Source: Gerris lacustris
Lineage: Eukaryota; Arthropoda; Insecta; Hemiptera; Gerridae
Reading direction: 5' to 3'
NCBI GenBank assembly: GCA_951217055.1
Contig: OX578277.1
Coordinates: forward strand, 113,650,514-113,714,513
DNA length: 64,000 nucleotides
Numbering within the stretch: the stretch's first letter is position 1; every line of letters begins with the position of its first letter. The position numbers and the translations under genes were made by a program. Of the stretch, positions 32,200 to 43,044 are shown one piece after another. The notes below the pieces were generated by a model. That model did no database searches and was not told the origin of the DNA. It worked only from the letters and a program-made list of their open reading frames with translations.

Positions 32200-33388
32200 A
32201 GCCTAAATATTGCATCATATATTATAATGCTATACCTTTAGATTCATCTACAGATTTCTTACGAGATAAATAACAATCGATTTGATTATTTTTAATTGTT
32301 TAATTTGATTATTTTTAATCGTGTTATTTTTAACAGGACAGCTTGGTCATATACTAGCTGTACTCAGCTATTACAGGTTTACAGGAACTTTATCAGTTTT
32401 CCTGATACATTTTGATTCGGTTGTATTTAATACTGTGGTTGCTTTACTAGTAGTGTAACAATTAAGGTAATAATTTTCGTTTTCCGAACTTTATTCACCA
32501 TGTATAAGTTTCACGGTAACAACTACTTTTGTATAAAAGTAGTTAACAAAAATATTGATTAAAAAAATTGAGTTTGATTTTGCTTAATTTTTATATAACC
32601 GCATACAAAATTAAATTGCCTTCTCTCAGTTCTATCGTCTTTTATTTGTGATCCATCCCCTGACTTTCTGCTTTTTTTTTGTTAAACAAAGAAAAAGTAG
32701 GGAAAAGGAAAATGTGAATACTTTTCTTTTTCTTTGCCCTTTTCTTTTAACTCCACTTCAACATCAACATGACTAGAACCAAACTGGCCTTCTTTTTAAC
32801 TTTACTTTCTTTATATTTTTCCTTCTTAAGGGAAGGAAATGGGTTTTTAGGAGAGGAGAAAGATGAAAATCTTTGGAAGCAGCTCATAACCTAACAACCA
32901 GTGTCACACAGACAATGAATGAAAATCTAAAGAGAAAAAAAAAATGAAATACTGTTTCTTTTATTTCCTTCTTCAGGTAAATTCTGAACTTAGGGGTTCG
33001 GAAACGCTTTCCTTTATTTCTTTTATTTTCAACTTCCTCCCTTAGCTTGTTTTTTTTTTTTTTTTTTTTTTTTTTTGTAAATGAAAAGAAAAACTTAGTC
33101 TTTTCAATGTCCAATGTCTGGCAACGTCATTTACACAACGCAGGAAAAATAGAATTAATATTTTACGCCAACAAAAAAAATCTAAAAAACAAATTAAGTT
33201 AAAAACGTTTTAGATATTGATTTTGTTTGTCTTGATGTAATAAAACAAAATTGTTTGTTTTAGTTCATTTTTTTTAAATTCTGATTTTTCAATGGAATAT
33301 AATTTAAAACGGTAGTACCGAAGATAATTTATAAAATTGATGTATCACAATATTTTTCCTCAATGATATTTAGTTTGTTAAATTTATT
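32200..33388. other. AT-rich, no gene
   Basis: Pyrimidine-rich stretches and a T run (33050-33076). Nothing coding. Confidence 0.45.
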
Positions 33389-33430
33389 ATTCATATTTTA
33401 GGGATATCTAATAATCCCTAAAATGTGAAT
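33389..33430. repeat. Inverted repeat, 17-bp arms
   Basis: ATTCATATTTTAGGGAT and ATCCCTAAAATGTGAAT separated by 8 nt; one mismatch. Confidence 0.6.
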
Positions 33431-33640
33431 ATAATTATAACTTAGATTATTATGTTTTATTATTAGATTTTAATTTCTTTGAACATCACAATAATAGAGA
33501 TGTGAGTTTACTTTGACTCACCGAGTTAATGTATTAAATCAAAATTGAGTTAAAGGAGCAGTTAATTCATACACCGAGGCCAAATCGTGATATTCATTTT
33601 TACATTGTTTTTCGTGACAGTTATGTCTTTGTTATCAATT

Positions 33641-34390
33641 GAAGCGAGCGTAAGCGAGCTTCTTACATTCAACAAAATTTGCATCCGGTCTGTCAGTCAC
33701 TCAGTAACGTTTACGTGACCGACGATAACTTGATTCAGTTGAAATTTGGTTTACATGTTCCTTTTACTAATGCTCAGTCTATATTCGCTGGACAGCGTTA
33801 TCCGTCGAAGAGTTCGCGCGCAACGCTCGCGTAAACGTGAGCTTCAAATGTAAAATTGGATTTTAGGGCGGGACAAGATTCAATCATCACCTATTCGATG
33901 AGATGAACATTTTTTACAAATAACATTTACTAGTAAAACCAACAGTGACACCGCTATGAACTGATGGAGATCGTTAAAACTATTAAAACGGACCTCAACG
34001 TTTACAATAGAGAAAACAACGTTTCTACCGATGTCTTACGTTCTAACGTAACGATTTTAGTATAAAATTTCGTATACATCGTCTAAGTCTAAAGTACAAT
34101 TGAAACAGGCATATAAAATTTCAACTTGATACAAACAGAATTTTTGGAGTAGTGAAGTGATACAATTTATATTAGTTGAAATGAAGATGGGTGGAACATA
34201 ATGTATATTAAGGAATATATAGAAAGGTACCCTTCTCCCCTACTGTACGGCTCTCTAATACAATCATCCTCTGTAACTATTAACTTATCATGATAAACTA
34301 TTTTCTTAATATCTACAAGTAATATTTATTGCATTGCCTTCGCTTTAATGATGAGCGCTACGCGATGCCTAGTATACGTAGCTGTTAATT
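33641..34390 (+). repeat. E-family repeat
   Basis: Begins with a terminal hairpin GAAGC-GAGCGTAA-GCGAGCTTC, then a GTCTGTCAGTC tract, GACGATAACTTGATTCAG, the TTGAAATTTGG core, GACAGCGTTATCCGTC, CACCGCTATGAA, TCTAACGTAACG, and ends near GCTACGCGATGCCTAGTA. Parallel to 46515-47266. Confidence 0.75.
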
Positions 34391-34425
34391 AATAATATAT
34401 CTGTTGAAATAATAGATAATTACAT

Positions 34426-35741
34426 GATAAAAAGAACTTTTTATTAGCGTTGGGACAACCGACTAGAAAAAACAACCGAATGAATAAGTCGATTCGGGAA
34501 AAAACAGTCGATTGAATTCAATCGACTGAAAACAGTCTCATAGCGGGTATAGGATATACGAATAAAGATATAAGCTGAGACTCGAATGGTTTTTTTTTAT
34601 ATAGGAGTAGTACGGTGGAGGCCGTAAAGGCCTCAGAGCTAAGGGGGGGGGGGGGGGGTGAGAGTGAGAAGGCGCTTGACACTCGTTATCTCGTCCCAAA
34701 CTACAGTCTGCTACGACATCGTTTTCATTCAAATGAAAAAATATAGACTGAGACTGAATCCAATCGAATTTTTCATTCGAATGTTTCATTCGGATGTTTT
34801 TTGGTTTTGGGTAGGGGAAAGGAACGACGGTGAAGGGCTCAGAGCGAAGGAGGGGTGAGAAGGCGCATGACACTCGTTATCTCGTTATACACACGTCCAC
34901 ATATACACGTCCGAATTACAACTAATAGAACTCCAAACTATAGACTGATATCATTCGAATGAAAACTAGATATCCACAACCGAATGAATGAATATTTTAA
35001 TACAACCGTTTAGTCGACTGTTTTCAATCGATTGGTTCCCAACGCTACTTTTTATATGCTACGTTTATACATTTTCTGTTGATAATATAATTGTCATTGT
35101 TATAATATATGTTAGTGAAAAAAAAAAAAAAAAAAATAGTTCCGAATTTATTTACTTCACATAAATGATAACCATCTAGAGATCTTAAAAAGAGAGCTGA
35201 TCTTAAACCTATAAAAGGACAAATCTTTGTACAACGAATCTCGCCAACACCGAATCTAAATTGTGCCATCGACATCCCCCTGTGTAAGGACGTTAAGAGA
35301 AGAAAAAGAAAAATGTGTACAATAAAGAAGTACAGATGCATAAAAATTATACCGATACCTAGGACACAAAAGTGTAAACAAACCTGGTTGTCACACGTCA
35401 ATTAATTAATTTCTTTGTTTAATTTTCCTTTTTTGCTGTCATTCAATATTAATCTCTTAATAAATATTCACAAATTTGAAACCCGTCAAAATAAAGTTTG
35501 TAAATATGGGACATTTCAAATCAAATAAAATAACTTGCGGATTTTTTCCGAACTAACTTTCTATACAGCAATATTTGCTGAAAGATGGCTAAAAGTATTA
35601 AAATATTGTATTGACATTATGTTCTGAGCTATTCTAAAAGTTTCAAATGTCTATCTACTCGGGAAGTTAGTTAAACATCGATTGCAAGATTTGTACTGGA
35701 AAGACAAACAAACAAACAAGAAAGCAAGCTAATAAAAACGT
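34426..35741 (-). repeat. D-family repeat split by a hAT MITE
   Basis: Reverse of 4665-5303. Its GATAAAAAGAACTTTTTA end is at 34426-34443, and the rest resumes at 35048. Between about 35275 and 35420 its middle differs from the other two copies, so there may be a second small insertion or a subfamily difference. Confidence 0.75.
34445..35047 (+). mobile_element. 603-bp hAT MITE inside D repeat
   Basis: TIRs TAGCGTTGGGA..AACCGA and TCGATTGG.TCCCAACGCTA. Exact 8-bp duplication CTTTTTAT (34437-34444 and 35048-35055), fitting the hAT nTnnnnAn target. An internal duplication (CTCAGAGC, GAGAAGGCGC, TTGACACTCGTTATCTCG) occurs at about 34632-34700 and 34836-34888. A G16 run is at 34643-34658. No transposase. 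Confidence 0.85.
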
Positions 35742-36470
35742 GGTTATAAATAATTTGGAATGTCGTGGCGATTCATGAATAGATATTAATTTATTCGATA
35801 CATAAAATACCTGGCCAGTATCAAGATGCAGTTATGTAGAAAGCAAATGATACACGGTATTTGGTATACGTGGCGGTATATAGTTATATAATACGAATAC
35901 AGTATAAGGTTATGAGTGAGTTTATGCTGGGGAAAATACCACGAGGGAAATCTAACGAGTCTGCAAAGTTTGGCCGCTTGGTTCGCTAGATATTCATCAG
36001 GTTGCCAGTACAAACAATAACTTGATCTAATAAATTCAACCAGCTACTAAAATACATCCACAGCGCTTACTTGTCACAATAATAAAACTATAAATTGAAT
36101 TCAATTTGAAATTGAACTCAACTCGAAAAACAAATTTCCCAATAGAGATGATTTTCAATGCTCAAATTCTTATTATAATCGTTCGGAACAGCAAGTGCTC
36201 TCGAATTGTAATAATTTATTGTATTTATATAAATAATTATGGGTCGTTCTTCAAGAAAAGACTCAAGTAAAAAGTAAAATGTACAAAAATCTATCAATCT
36301 TTTTTATTTTGCTATATAGAAATAATATTTTTAATCACAAGTATACTTAAATTAAGTGTTTACAGGTAGACAATAAATGAAAAATTTAATTGTAACTCAA
36401 ACGAAAAAGGGAAATTTTAAAACATTTTTTTGCATTTTACTCGAAATCATAAAAAGTGGAGCTGCATCAT
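35742..36470. other. Unassigned; no gene seen
   Basis: AT-rich. Confidence 0.4.
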
Positions 36471-36478
36471 TCTTGCAG

Positions 36479-36548
36479 CAAGCCCCTCAATTGGTAAAAG
36501 CGGTGGTTTAGAAAGCTAATAGTGTGGGATTCGATTCCCGTTGGCTTT
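36479..36548 (+). pseudogene. tRNA-like pseudogene or SINE head
   Basis: AAGCCCC..CAATTGGTAAAAGC (acceptor and D-arm-like) and GTGGGATTCGATTCCCG (T-arm/B box with one extra base in the loop), then TTGGCTT pairing with AAGCC. The anticodon stem does not close, so it is not a functional tRNA. Confidence 0.4.
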
Positions 36549-36549
36549 G

Positions 36550-37220
36550 TATTTTTTTATATGTCTCTCTCCATTCATTATTAATTTTAAACTTTTTTTT
36601 TTCATAATTAGAAATATTATTCCGTTTTTTCTATGACATTTGATTAGTAATAATTCCGTACAGAGACTAACTTTCCACTTCTGAATTTTACTTTTATTTA
36701 TATGAAATGAAAGGACATGATAAAAGAAGGCTCAGCCGGAGAGAGGTAATAAGTGGGCAGTATATGAATGCACCTGTTTCTAAATACCTCCTTTACGAGC
36801 CGCATGAAAACCTCTCCCACCCAACCCTCAACTTATTCACTTTGCTCTTACAACTTTTCAAAAAGGGGCTTAATGTTTTTTAAGTACGAAAGGACGGAAA
36901 ATCTGGTCGGAAAAACTGCAGTGAAAATCTAGTAAACTTTTTAATTAAACTTGCTACGTCCTGGGAATAACCCTCTCGGAGTCTATACCAAACTGCCTTC
37001 ACAAAATATATTAAAATAATACATTTTTGTTCGTCTGTATTTCTGCTTCTATCCTCATACCCCCCAGTTTCACCTCGAAATAAAACTTTTAACTGCAACT
37101 TTTTATTAGATATTTTTTTGTAAAATCTTTTTTCGTCTGTCTCAACTGTACAATTTTTTTTTTTTATCTAAAATAATATAACAGTCTAGTAAAATATTAT
37201 TTTGTTTTATGAGTTTTTAT
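36550..37220. other. Unassigned; no gene seen
   Basis: No recognisable motif. Confidence 0.4.
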
Positions 37221-37227
37221 TTCATAT

Positions 37228-37297
<70 letters not shown>
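37228..37297. repeat. (TA)n microsatellite
   Basis: About 70 bp of TA. Confidence 0.95.
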
Positions 37298-37303
<6 letters not shown>

Positions 37304-37399
37304 GTTGCCACAGCGTTCTGCTGATTTGTTCGAATGCAAATACATATAGTACCTATTACTTTTAATATTGAATTTTTTTTTTTTATATCTCAATGTGTA

Positions 37400-37441
37400 T
37401 TTGTATGATCAATAAATGGCTTATTTATTTATTTATTTATC
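37400..37441 (+). repeat. LINE-like 3' tail
   Basis: ATGATCAATAAATGGC followed by (TTAT)5: a polyadenylation-like signal with a tetranucleotide tail, as at the 3' ends of several LINE clades. No coding part is seen upstream. Confidence 0.4.
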
Positions 37442-37557
37442 TGCTGCCATCTTGGAATTATTTGGTAAGGTATAAAGACCTAGACGCCACGTGTCCGATA
37501 TTTTTATAATATAGACGAATAGTAAAATTACTTTATGTTGTGAGCAGAGGAGTTAGG

Positions 37558-37730
37558 GGTGAGAGGTGGAGGGAGTTTACATATGGATAGATGTTGATAG
37601 AGGTGGATAAAAGTGGTTATAGGGGGTAGAAGTTGTTAGAGGTGGTTAAAAGTGGTCAGAGAGGGATAGAAATTGTTAGAGGTGGATAAAAGTGGTTAAA
37701 GGTGGTTAGAAGAGGATAGCAGTGGTTAGT
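37558..37730 (+). repeat. Decamer minisatellite (GTTAGAGGTG-like)
   Basis: Diverged tandem decamers (GTGGTTAGAG, GTGGATAAAA, GTGGTTAAAG and variants). The same unit is at 40140-40375 and, complemented, at 41393-41420. Confidence 0.75.
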
Positions 37731-37739
37731 GAAAGGCCG

Positions 37740-38185
37740 AGAAGTTAGGACAACTTTCCTCAATTCAAGTTCCCTAGATTTCTTTCTTGGTTTATAGTTA
37801 GATCAAGTTAAAACGTTTAAAATATTAAAAATGAGGTCTTTCGTTGAGGGTCATATGGTTTTGAATTTGTAGAACCCCAGAGTGAAATCTTTAAAGGTTG
37901 TAGGGGTTCTTTTCGGTCCTTATCACCCCGATAAGGAGCCCTGCCTGCTCTTTGACCCGAGGAAATTAACAAAGCGAGGTCACCCCTCGGTTGTTCTAAG
38001 GTCATTCTACCAGGGAAGTGTGATCAAAGGTCCTGACTTTCCTCGGCAGCGTTAATGGGAAATGACAGAGCCCCATTTTCAAAAGAGGGAAACTTAAATT
38101 TTCAAACAACAAATCTTGAAATAATTATCATAAAATCTCACTTTATTTTCTCTTAAAAGTTTTTACTCCCTCATTATTTACGATT
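37740..38185. other. Unassigned, partly GC-rich
   Basis: 37860-38070 is GC-richer and open for about 60 codons on the minus strand; no protein recognised. Confidence 0.3.
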
Positions 38186-38189
38186 TAAC

Positions 38190-38698
38190 TTCAGGCCGGT
38201 CGTCCGCTGGAAGCGACTACGCGCGACTAAGCGACCAGGCGACTATGTGCGACCAATCCGAATGTAGTATAGAGTACAATATAACCTCGTCCTTTGCAAG
38301 CAACCTTGAGTTGGCAATCACATGCTACTACCGACGGTAACAGGCGACTAGTGACTGTTCCAAAAGAAATGGGATTAGTCGCTCGTAGTCACCAGTTTAA
38401 ATACCTTGTTTACTCTAAGCTTTGCACTTATTATTAGTATATTCGTTATGGATATAGAAAAAATAATCACGCAAATTTATAACAAAACCCAACTATGGAA
38501 TATGAGGAATAATTTGTATTATTCCCGTGATATTCAGCGTGTTAACTGTGAGGAAAAGTTGCTTTGAGGAAGAAGTAAGCGCTAGAACATTCTACAGGTG
38601 TTATTGTCTCCCTAAAATTTGACATTTTGGTTATCGCTGGCTCTAGAATATTAAAAATTAAGTGAAACGTCTCCGAACGCATCCTGTAATAATCGAAA
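38190..38698 (+). mobile_element. PIF/Harbinger remnant with MADF gene start
   Basis: GC-rich end GGCCGGTCGTCCGCTGG followed by several CGACTA(T/C)GTGCGACC-type motifs, as in the element at 61419-62451. A MADF-like exon follows. The right end is lost or covered by an A fragment (38699-38793). Confidence 0.5.
38448..38567 (+). pseudogene. MADF-domain N-terminal remnant
   Basis: ATG at 38448 opens 39 codons: MDIEKIITQIYNKTQLWNMR, then NNLYYSRDIQRVN. This matches the first half of MADF (I..I...  LW......  Y..RD), whose role is DNA binding. A stop falls where the conserved AW..I should be; a one-base shift restores a short frame, so this is a decayed PIF/Harbinger accessory gene and not a host gene. 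Confidence 0.6.
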
Positions 38699-38793
38699 TA
38701 AGTTGAAAAAGCATAAAATCATTAAAGTATAAGCAATAGGATGCGATGAAGCTATATGCCTCACTAATTGGCACACTATTTTTTAATAAAGAT
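38699..38793 (+). repeat. A-family 3' end fragment
   Basis: GAAAAAGCATAAAATCATTAAAG to TAATTGGCACACTATTTT. Confidence 0.65.
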
Positions 38794-38892
38794 AATATTA
38801 CGAGTAATTTTCATATTAGGTTTTAATATCATAGAACTCCTTAATATTTGATATCATACTAAAGATGTAAAAGAAAGCTGGTTAAATTTGTT

Positions 38893-39135
38893 GTGAAAAA
38901 AATGTTTGTCTCATTAAATAGGTGAAGTTAGATTTTTTCCCCGACCAAAAATTCCATTTTTAAATTTTAAGTTCACGTTTACGTGAGCGTAGCTCGTGAA
39001 CGCTTGAACGGATAACGTTGTCCAACGAACTCGTCCTGGGCATTGGTAAAACGAACATGTCTACCAAATTTCATCAAAATCGGTTGACATTTACTCAAGT
39101 TATCGCACGTTTCATTATTCGCGGACACACAGACC

Positions 39136-39175
<40 letters not shown>

Positions 39176-39268
39176 CGAGACCAAAAATGTTCCCTGATGT
39201 CTGAAACTGATTTCTGTCTTGGAATTTTTAAAATCGGAGGCATAAAAGTTTTTCTTTCTCAAAAGTGA
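38893..39268 (-). repeat. B-family repeat, both ends truncated
   Basis: Contains the B/E body, a perfect tract of about ten GACA units (39135-39175) and CTGATGTCTGAAAC, but stops before the terminal hairpin and lacks the opposite end. Confidence 0.8.
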
Positions 39269-39269
39269 A

Positions 39270-40139
39270 AATGAAGGGCATGATGGTTAAATGACTTTGA
39301 AAAGTCTTAAAGATAAAAGAAAAGAGAAAAATCAATTGTATATCGGAAATGAAAACATGGGCCTTGGAAAGGAAACTAGTTCTTGAAGGTAATGTGGTCC
39401 TTTAAGAAAGGAGAGATTTTTAAAAAAGAAAAGGGATTTTCTTCTCTAAGAAATAAGAATGGAAAGGTTAACTTATGAATAAGGTAACATTCCGTCGAGG
39501 CTGGTTACAAGGGCAGGTTAGAAAAAAAAATAAAGGACGAGGTCGGTGTTAAAGTAAGTGTGTGGAATAAAGGTCGCATTAAAGGTATTAGACCTCCGGG
39601 GTGGGCTTTCAAGGACCGCTGGACCTCTGTAGCTCCACTTGACTTGAGAAAAACAGCGACCTCTTTGGTCTTTGTGGCTTCTGGAGCATTGTTAGACCTG
39701 GTGAGTGGGCAAGGCAATCAAAAGCAACAGGGGCAACAATGATAAGGGTGCCCCCCGCCTACAGCGCCCCTCACGGCAATAATTAGTACAGGCAATTCTG
39801 CTAAACAATACTTTCTAACAATACAGTCCCCTTAATCCTGTCTCTCCGTCTCTCCTATACTCTGTCTCTTCTATACTCCGTCTCTCCTACATTTCCATAT
39901 TTTACCACTTTTTCTCTTTTTCACATTTTTCTTTCATCTCTTTATTCCTCTATATTTTATATTATGGACACGAACTCTATTTGCTTTTCATCTCTTGGTA
40001 AATTAATATTTTTGGAGAAGAAAAGATCAAATAACAGAAACAGTTGTTTTTACCAAAATATTATTACTACTGAATGAAAAATGTGAAATAAAATTGGATT
40101 AGACAGGATACCATTATTTTAACAACGATACATTCATAA
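39270..40139. other. Unassigned; GC-rich patch 39530-39770
   Basis: 39560-39742 is open for 60 codons with balanced composition. CTCCGTCTCTCC-type repeats follow at 39838-39895. No protein recognised. Confidence 0.3.
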
Positions 40140-40375
40140 TGTTAGAGGTGGTTTGAGGTGGTTAAGGGGGGTTAGAGGTAGTTAGAGGTGATTAAATGTT
40201 GTTAGAGGTAGTTAGGGGTGATCAGAGGTTGTTAGAGGTAGTTAGAGGTGATCAGAGGTTGTTAGAGGTAGTTAGAGGTGGTTAGAGGTGGTTAGAGGTA
40301 GTTAGAGGTTGTTAGAGGTAGTTAGAGGTAGTTAGGGGTTGTTAGAGGTGAGTAGAGGTGATTTAATGTTTAACA
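40140..40375 (+). repeat. Decamer minisatellite (GTTAGAGGTA)n
   Basis: About 23 tandem decamers, better conserved than at 37558; alternating GGTA/GGTG/GGTT ends produce higher-order 20-30 bp periods. Confidence 0.9.
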
Positions 40376-40439
40376 ATATTGGTGATTTAATGTTTTGACA
40401 ATATAATCATATTTGAATATAATCCCTCAACAAAATATT

Positions 40440-40575
40440 TTACCAAATTGTGTGGCACATAGCTTACTCGAGTTCTATTTTATACATACTAGTTATACTT
40501 AAAATTAGTAAAACCTACTATTGTCAAATTTATTTAATTTTTTAAAACAGTCAAAATTGTTTTGATTTTTGCTTT
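40440..40575 (-). repeat. A-family end fragment
   Basis: TGTGTGGCACATAGCTTACTC to CAGTCAAAATTGTTTTGATT. Confidence 0.65.
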
Positions 40576-40576
40576 T

Positions 40577-41178
40577 GAGCTTAAGTATACTTGGACCAAG
40601 TCAGTTTTGACGCTACTTGGATCGTGTAAAGTGTGTCAAAGTCAGCTTGGACATCCAAGTTGAGTTGGATGGGTTCCATCAAAGTAGACTTAGGTAAAAA
40701 CAAAAATGGCGCCCATCTGACAAATTATGAGAACGAGCTGTTAAACAATGACAGGTGTGAGGTTGAGCTGGGTTATGTTCACCAGAAGGTGATATATCAC
40801 CACTATTTTAACACTTAATATGTACAATTTAACTGGAAAGTTATAGAGGGGAAAATATGTCACACAATCTATCTTAACCTCTACTTTATAGAGTATCAAA
40901 GTCCCACTGCTTGGACCAAGTACAAGTATACTTTGATCGTGTAAACCTTACTTCAAAGTTTCACAACTTGGACTAAGTGGGTTTGATCAAAGTGCCTTGG
41001 ACCAAGTATACTTTGATCGTGTGAACTGTAAACCTTACTTCAAAGTTCCACAACTTGGACCAAGTATATTTTGATCGTTTAAACTGTAAACCTTACTTCC
41101 AAGTTCCACTAATTCTTGGATCAAGTGGATTTGATCAATGTGCCTTGGACCAAGTATACTTGTGTCGTGTAAACTAGG
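40577..41178 (+). mobile_element. M element with repeated CTTGGACCAAG palindromes
   Basis: About 600 bp between two A fragments. CTTGGACCAAGT occurs at 40590, 40910, 40996, 41054 and 41144, with further variants. Each is usually paired with GATCGTGTAAAC. The right half consists of diverged tandem units of about 60-90 bp. No coding capacity. Evenly spaced palindromes suggest transposase-binding sites or a satellite seed; this is inference. Confidence 0.5.
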
Positions 41179-41179
41179 C

Positions 41180-41560
41180 TTTACCGATGGTAACGGAAGC
41201 TATGTGATCGTTCCCGAGAACGAATATTTTTTTAAGTATCCGATTTCAAAAATTTCAAGACAGAGATCCGTTTCAGACATCAGGGAATATTTTTAGTTTC
41301 TGTTGGTCTAATCAGTGCCTCACTAATCAGCAGAGTATTTAGATGAATTGAAGTATCAATTTAGCAAAATTTATACAGCGGAGACAACTCTAACCACCTT
41401 TAACCGCCTCTAACCACCACTAATTAGCAGAGTATTTAGATGAATTGAAGTAGCAATTTAGCAATTAAAGAGCGCAGACGGTTGAAATTACTTTCTACTT
41501 TCTTTAAACCATACAAATTTCATATAAATCAAATAGGTACTTTTGAAGACATAGATTAAT
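41180..41560. repeat. A-family fragments around a decamer insert
   Basis: 41180-41325 is an A start in forward orientation; 41425-41560 is A middle in reverse. CAGAGTATTTAGATGAATTG occurs at 41332 and again at 41428, duplicated on both sides of a (TCTAACCACC)n stretch at 41380-41420. Confidence 0.6.
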
Positions 41561-42030
41561 TTGAGTCTGACACGGTCTCCTGACGCGTAAATGTAAGTTA
41601 TAGATTTAGAGTAGTTACCAGTTATTATTAAACATTACGCTGTGGCTTTATACTCTGATAAAAAAGTCAAATATTTATTGTCTTGGCACAGTGGGTTCAT
41701 TGTATCGTTGTGGCAAAACCGGGTCGCAAAATGGTCATTATCAGTGCCTGAGAGTTGGAGTTAAGTAGAACTAGGATTCCTGCATAAAGCTTGACAGCTT
41801 TTCAGTTGACTAATTAGTTGGACAGCTGTCAATTTGACTGTTAAGGTCACATTTCTGCCTACATTATTCCGGTTTCTTTTCTCTCACGTTGGTTATAACA
41901 GTTGTGCTTTAAAGAGTAATTTACTTATTTTCCTAACTAGCTCTAAAATTACTTGACATCCTAATGGTGAACATGATCAATTTATTTGTTTTAGTTGGGT
42001 TGGCTAGCGTTGAATTCATAGATGCATAAA
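41561..42030. other. Unassigned; no gene seen
   Basis: Contains one copy of GGACAGCTGTCAATTTGAC (41820), related to the tandem unit at 42787. Confidence 0.4.
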
Positions 42031-42032
42031 AA

Positions 42033-42622
42033 AATAGACTGCCAATTGGTGTGGCACATAGCTTCCTCGCTTACTACATTGATTTTATTCTTTTACAAGC
42101 CATTATTGTCTAATTTGTCCAATTGTTTCCCCCGTTTTTTTAATCTGTCAAAATTGTTTGGATATTTTTACATAAATCAAAGTATCAATGTAGCAAAAGT
42201 TAAAAAGCGCAGACGGTTCAAATTAATCTAGGGCTATCTGCGGACTACTTTCAATAAACTATAAAAGTTTCATACAAATCAGATAAGTACTTTTGAAGCT
42301 ATAGGTGTAAATAAATGTATGTTTGTGCGCATGTGGAAGAAAAACAAATAAGCACAGAAGGTTGACACTTATATGGGACCAACAATGAGCTAATTATGAC
42401 CCACCATCTAAATTTCATTAAAATCGGACGTCTAGTTTTTAAGATATGTTGGTTCACAAAAATTGAACGGCAGACCGACAGACAGACACGGAACCAGAAA
42501 TGTTCCCTGATGTCTGAAACGGATTTCTGTCTTAGAATCTTTGAAATCGGAGACCTAAAACTTTATCGTTCTTCAGAACGATCACATAGCTTCCGTTACC
42601 TTCGGTAAGCTCGGAAGCAAAA
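42033..42622 (-). repeat. A-family repeat, best full-length copy
   Basis: 590 bp from AATAGACTGCCAATTGGTG to the terminal hairpin (42590-42617, CTTCCG-TTACC-TTC-GGTAA-GCT-CGGAAG) and CAAAA. A second small hairpin CGTTC-TTCA-GAACG lies just inside, and a CAGACCGACAGACAG tract lies at about 42470-42487. No protein. The flanks are A/T, so I cannot define a target duplication. Confidence 0.9.
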
Positions 42623-42784
42623 AATGTCTACCTATGTAATTTTGTTTCCGATTTAGCGTTTAGGTTTAAGGTATCAGACATTCGTCAGTATTGGATAATT
42701 CTAGAGCCATGGAATGATTAGAAATAGATTTTTTCATCGTCCACCACTGCCAGATTGTCCCAAAATTTATAAATTCCTGGGAAC

Positions 42785-43038
42785 CTGGTTTAAACCAGTA
42801 TGCGTTTATCTAATTTGGAAATAGTTTTTCTTCTTTAACTGTTAAGTAAGACAGCTGTCAACTTGACTGTTAAGTTGGATAACTTTCCTAGTTTAAACCA
42901 GTATATGTTTATCAAACTTGGAAATAGTTTTCCTTCTTTGACTGCTAAGTAAGACAGCTGTCAACTTGACTGTTAAGTTGGGTAACTTCCCTGGTTTAAA
43001 CCAGTATACGTTTATCAAACTTGGAAATAGTTTTCCGG
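42785..43038 (+). repeat. 103-bp tandem repeat, about 2.5 copies
   Basis: TGGTTTAAACCAGTAT (palindromic) recurs at about 42787, 42890 and 42993. The unit also holds GACAGCTGTCAACTTGACTG. Confidence 0.85.
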
Positions 43039-43044
43039 TCTATG

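Noticed and set aside
35045..35401. A 118-codon minus-strand frame
   Set aside because: It lies in a D repeat and includes the poly-T run as phenylalanines. Other D copies break the frame.
36479..36548. Functional tRNA gene
   Set aside because: The anticodon stem does not pair and the T loop has an extra base.
40140..40375. (GTTAGAGGTA)n as a telomere-like repeat
   Set aside because: The period is 10 with AGGT steps, not TTAGG, and it is interstitial and diverged.
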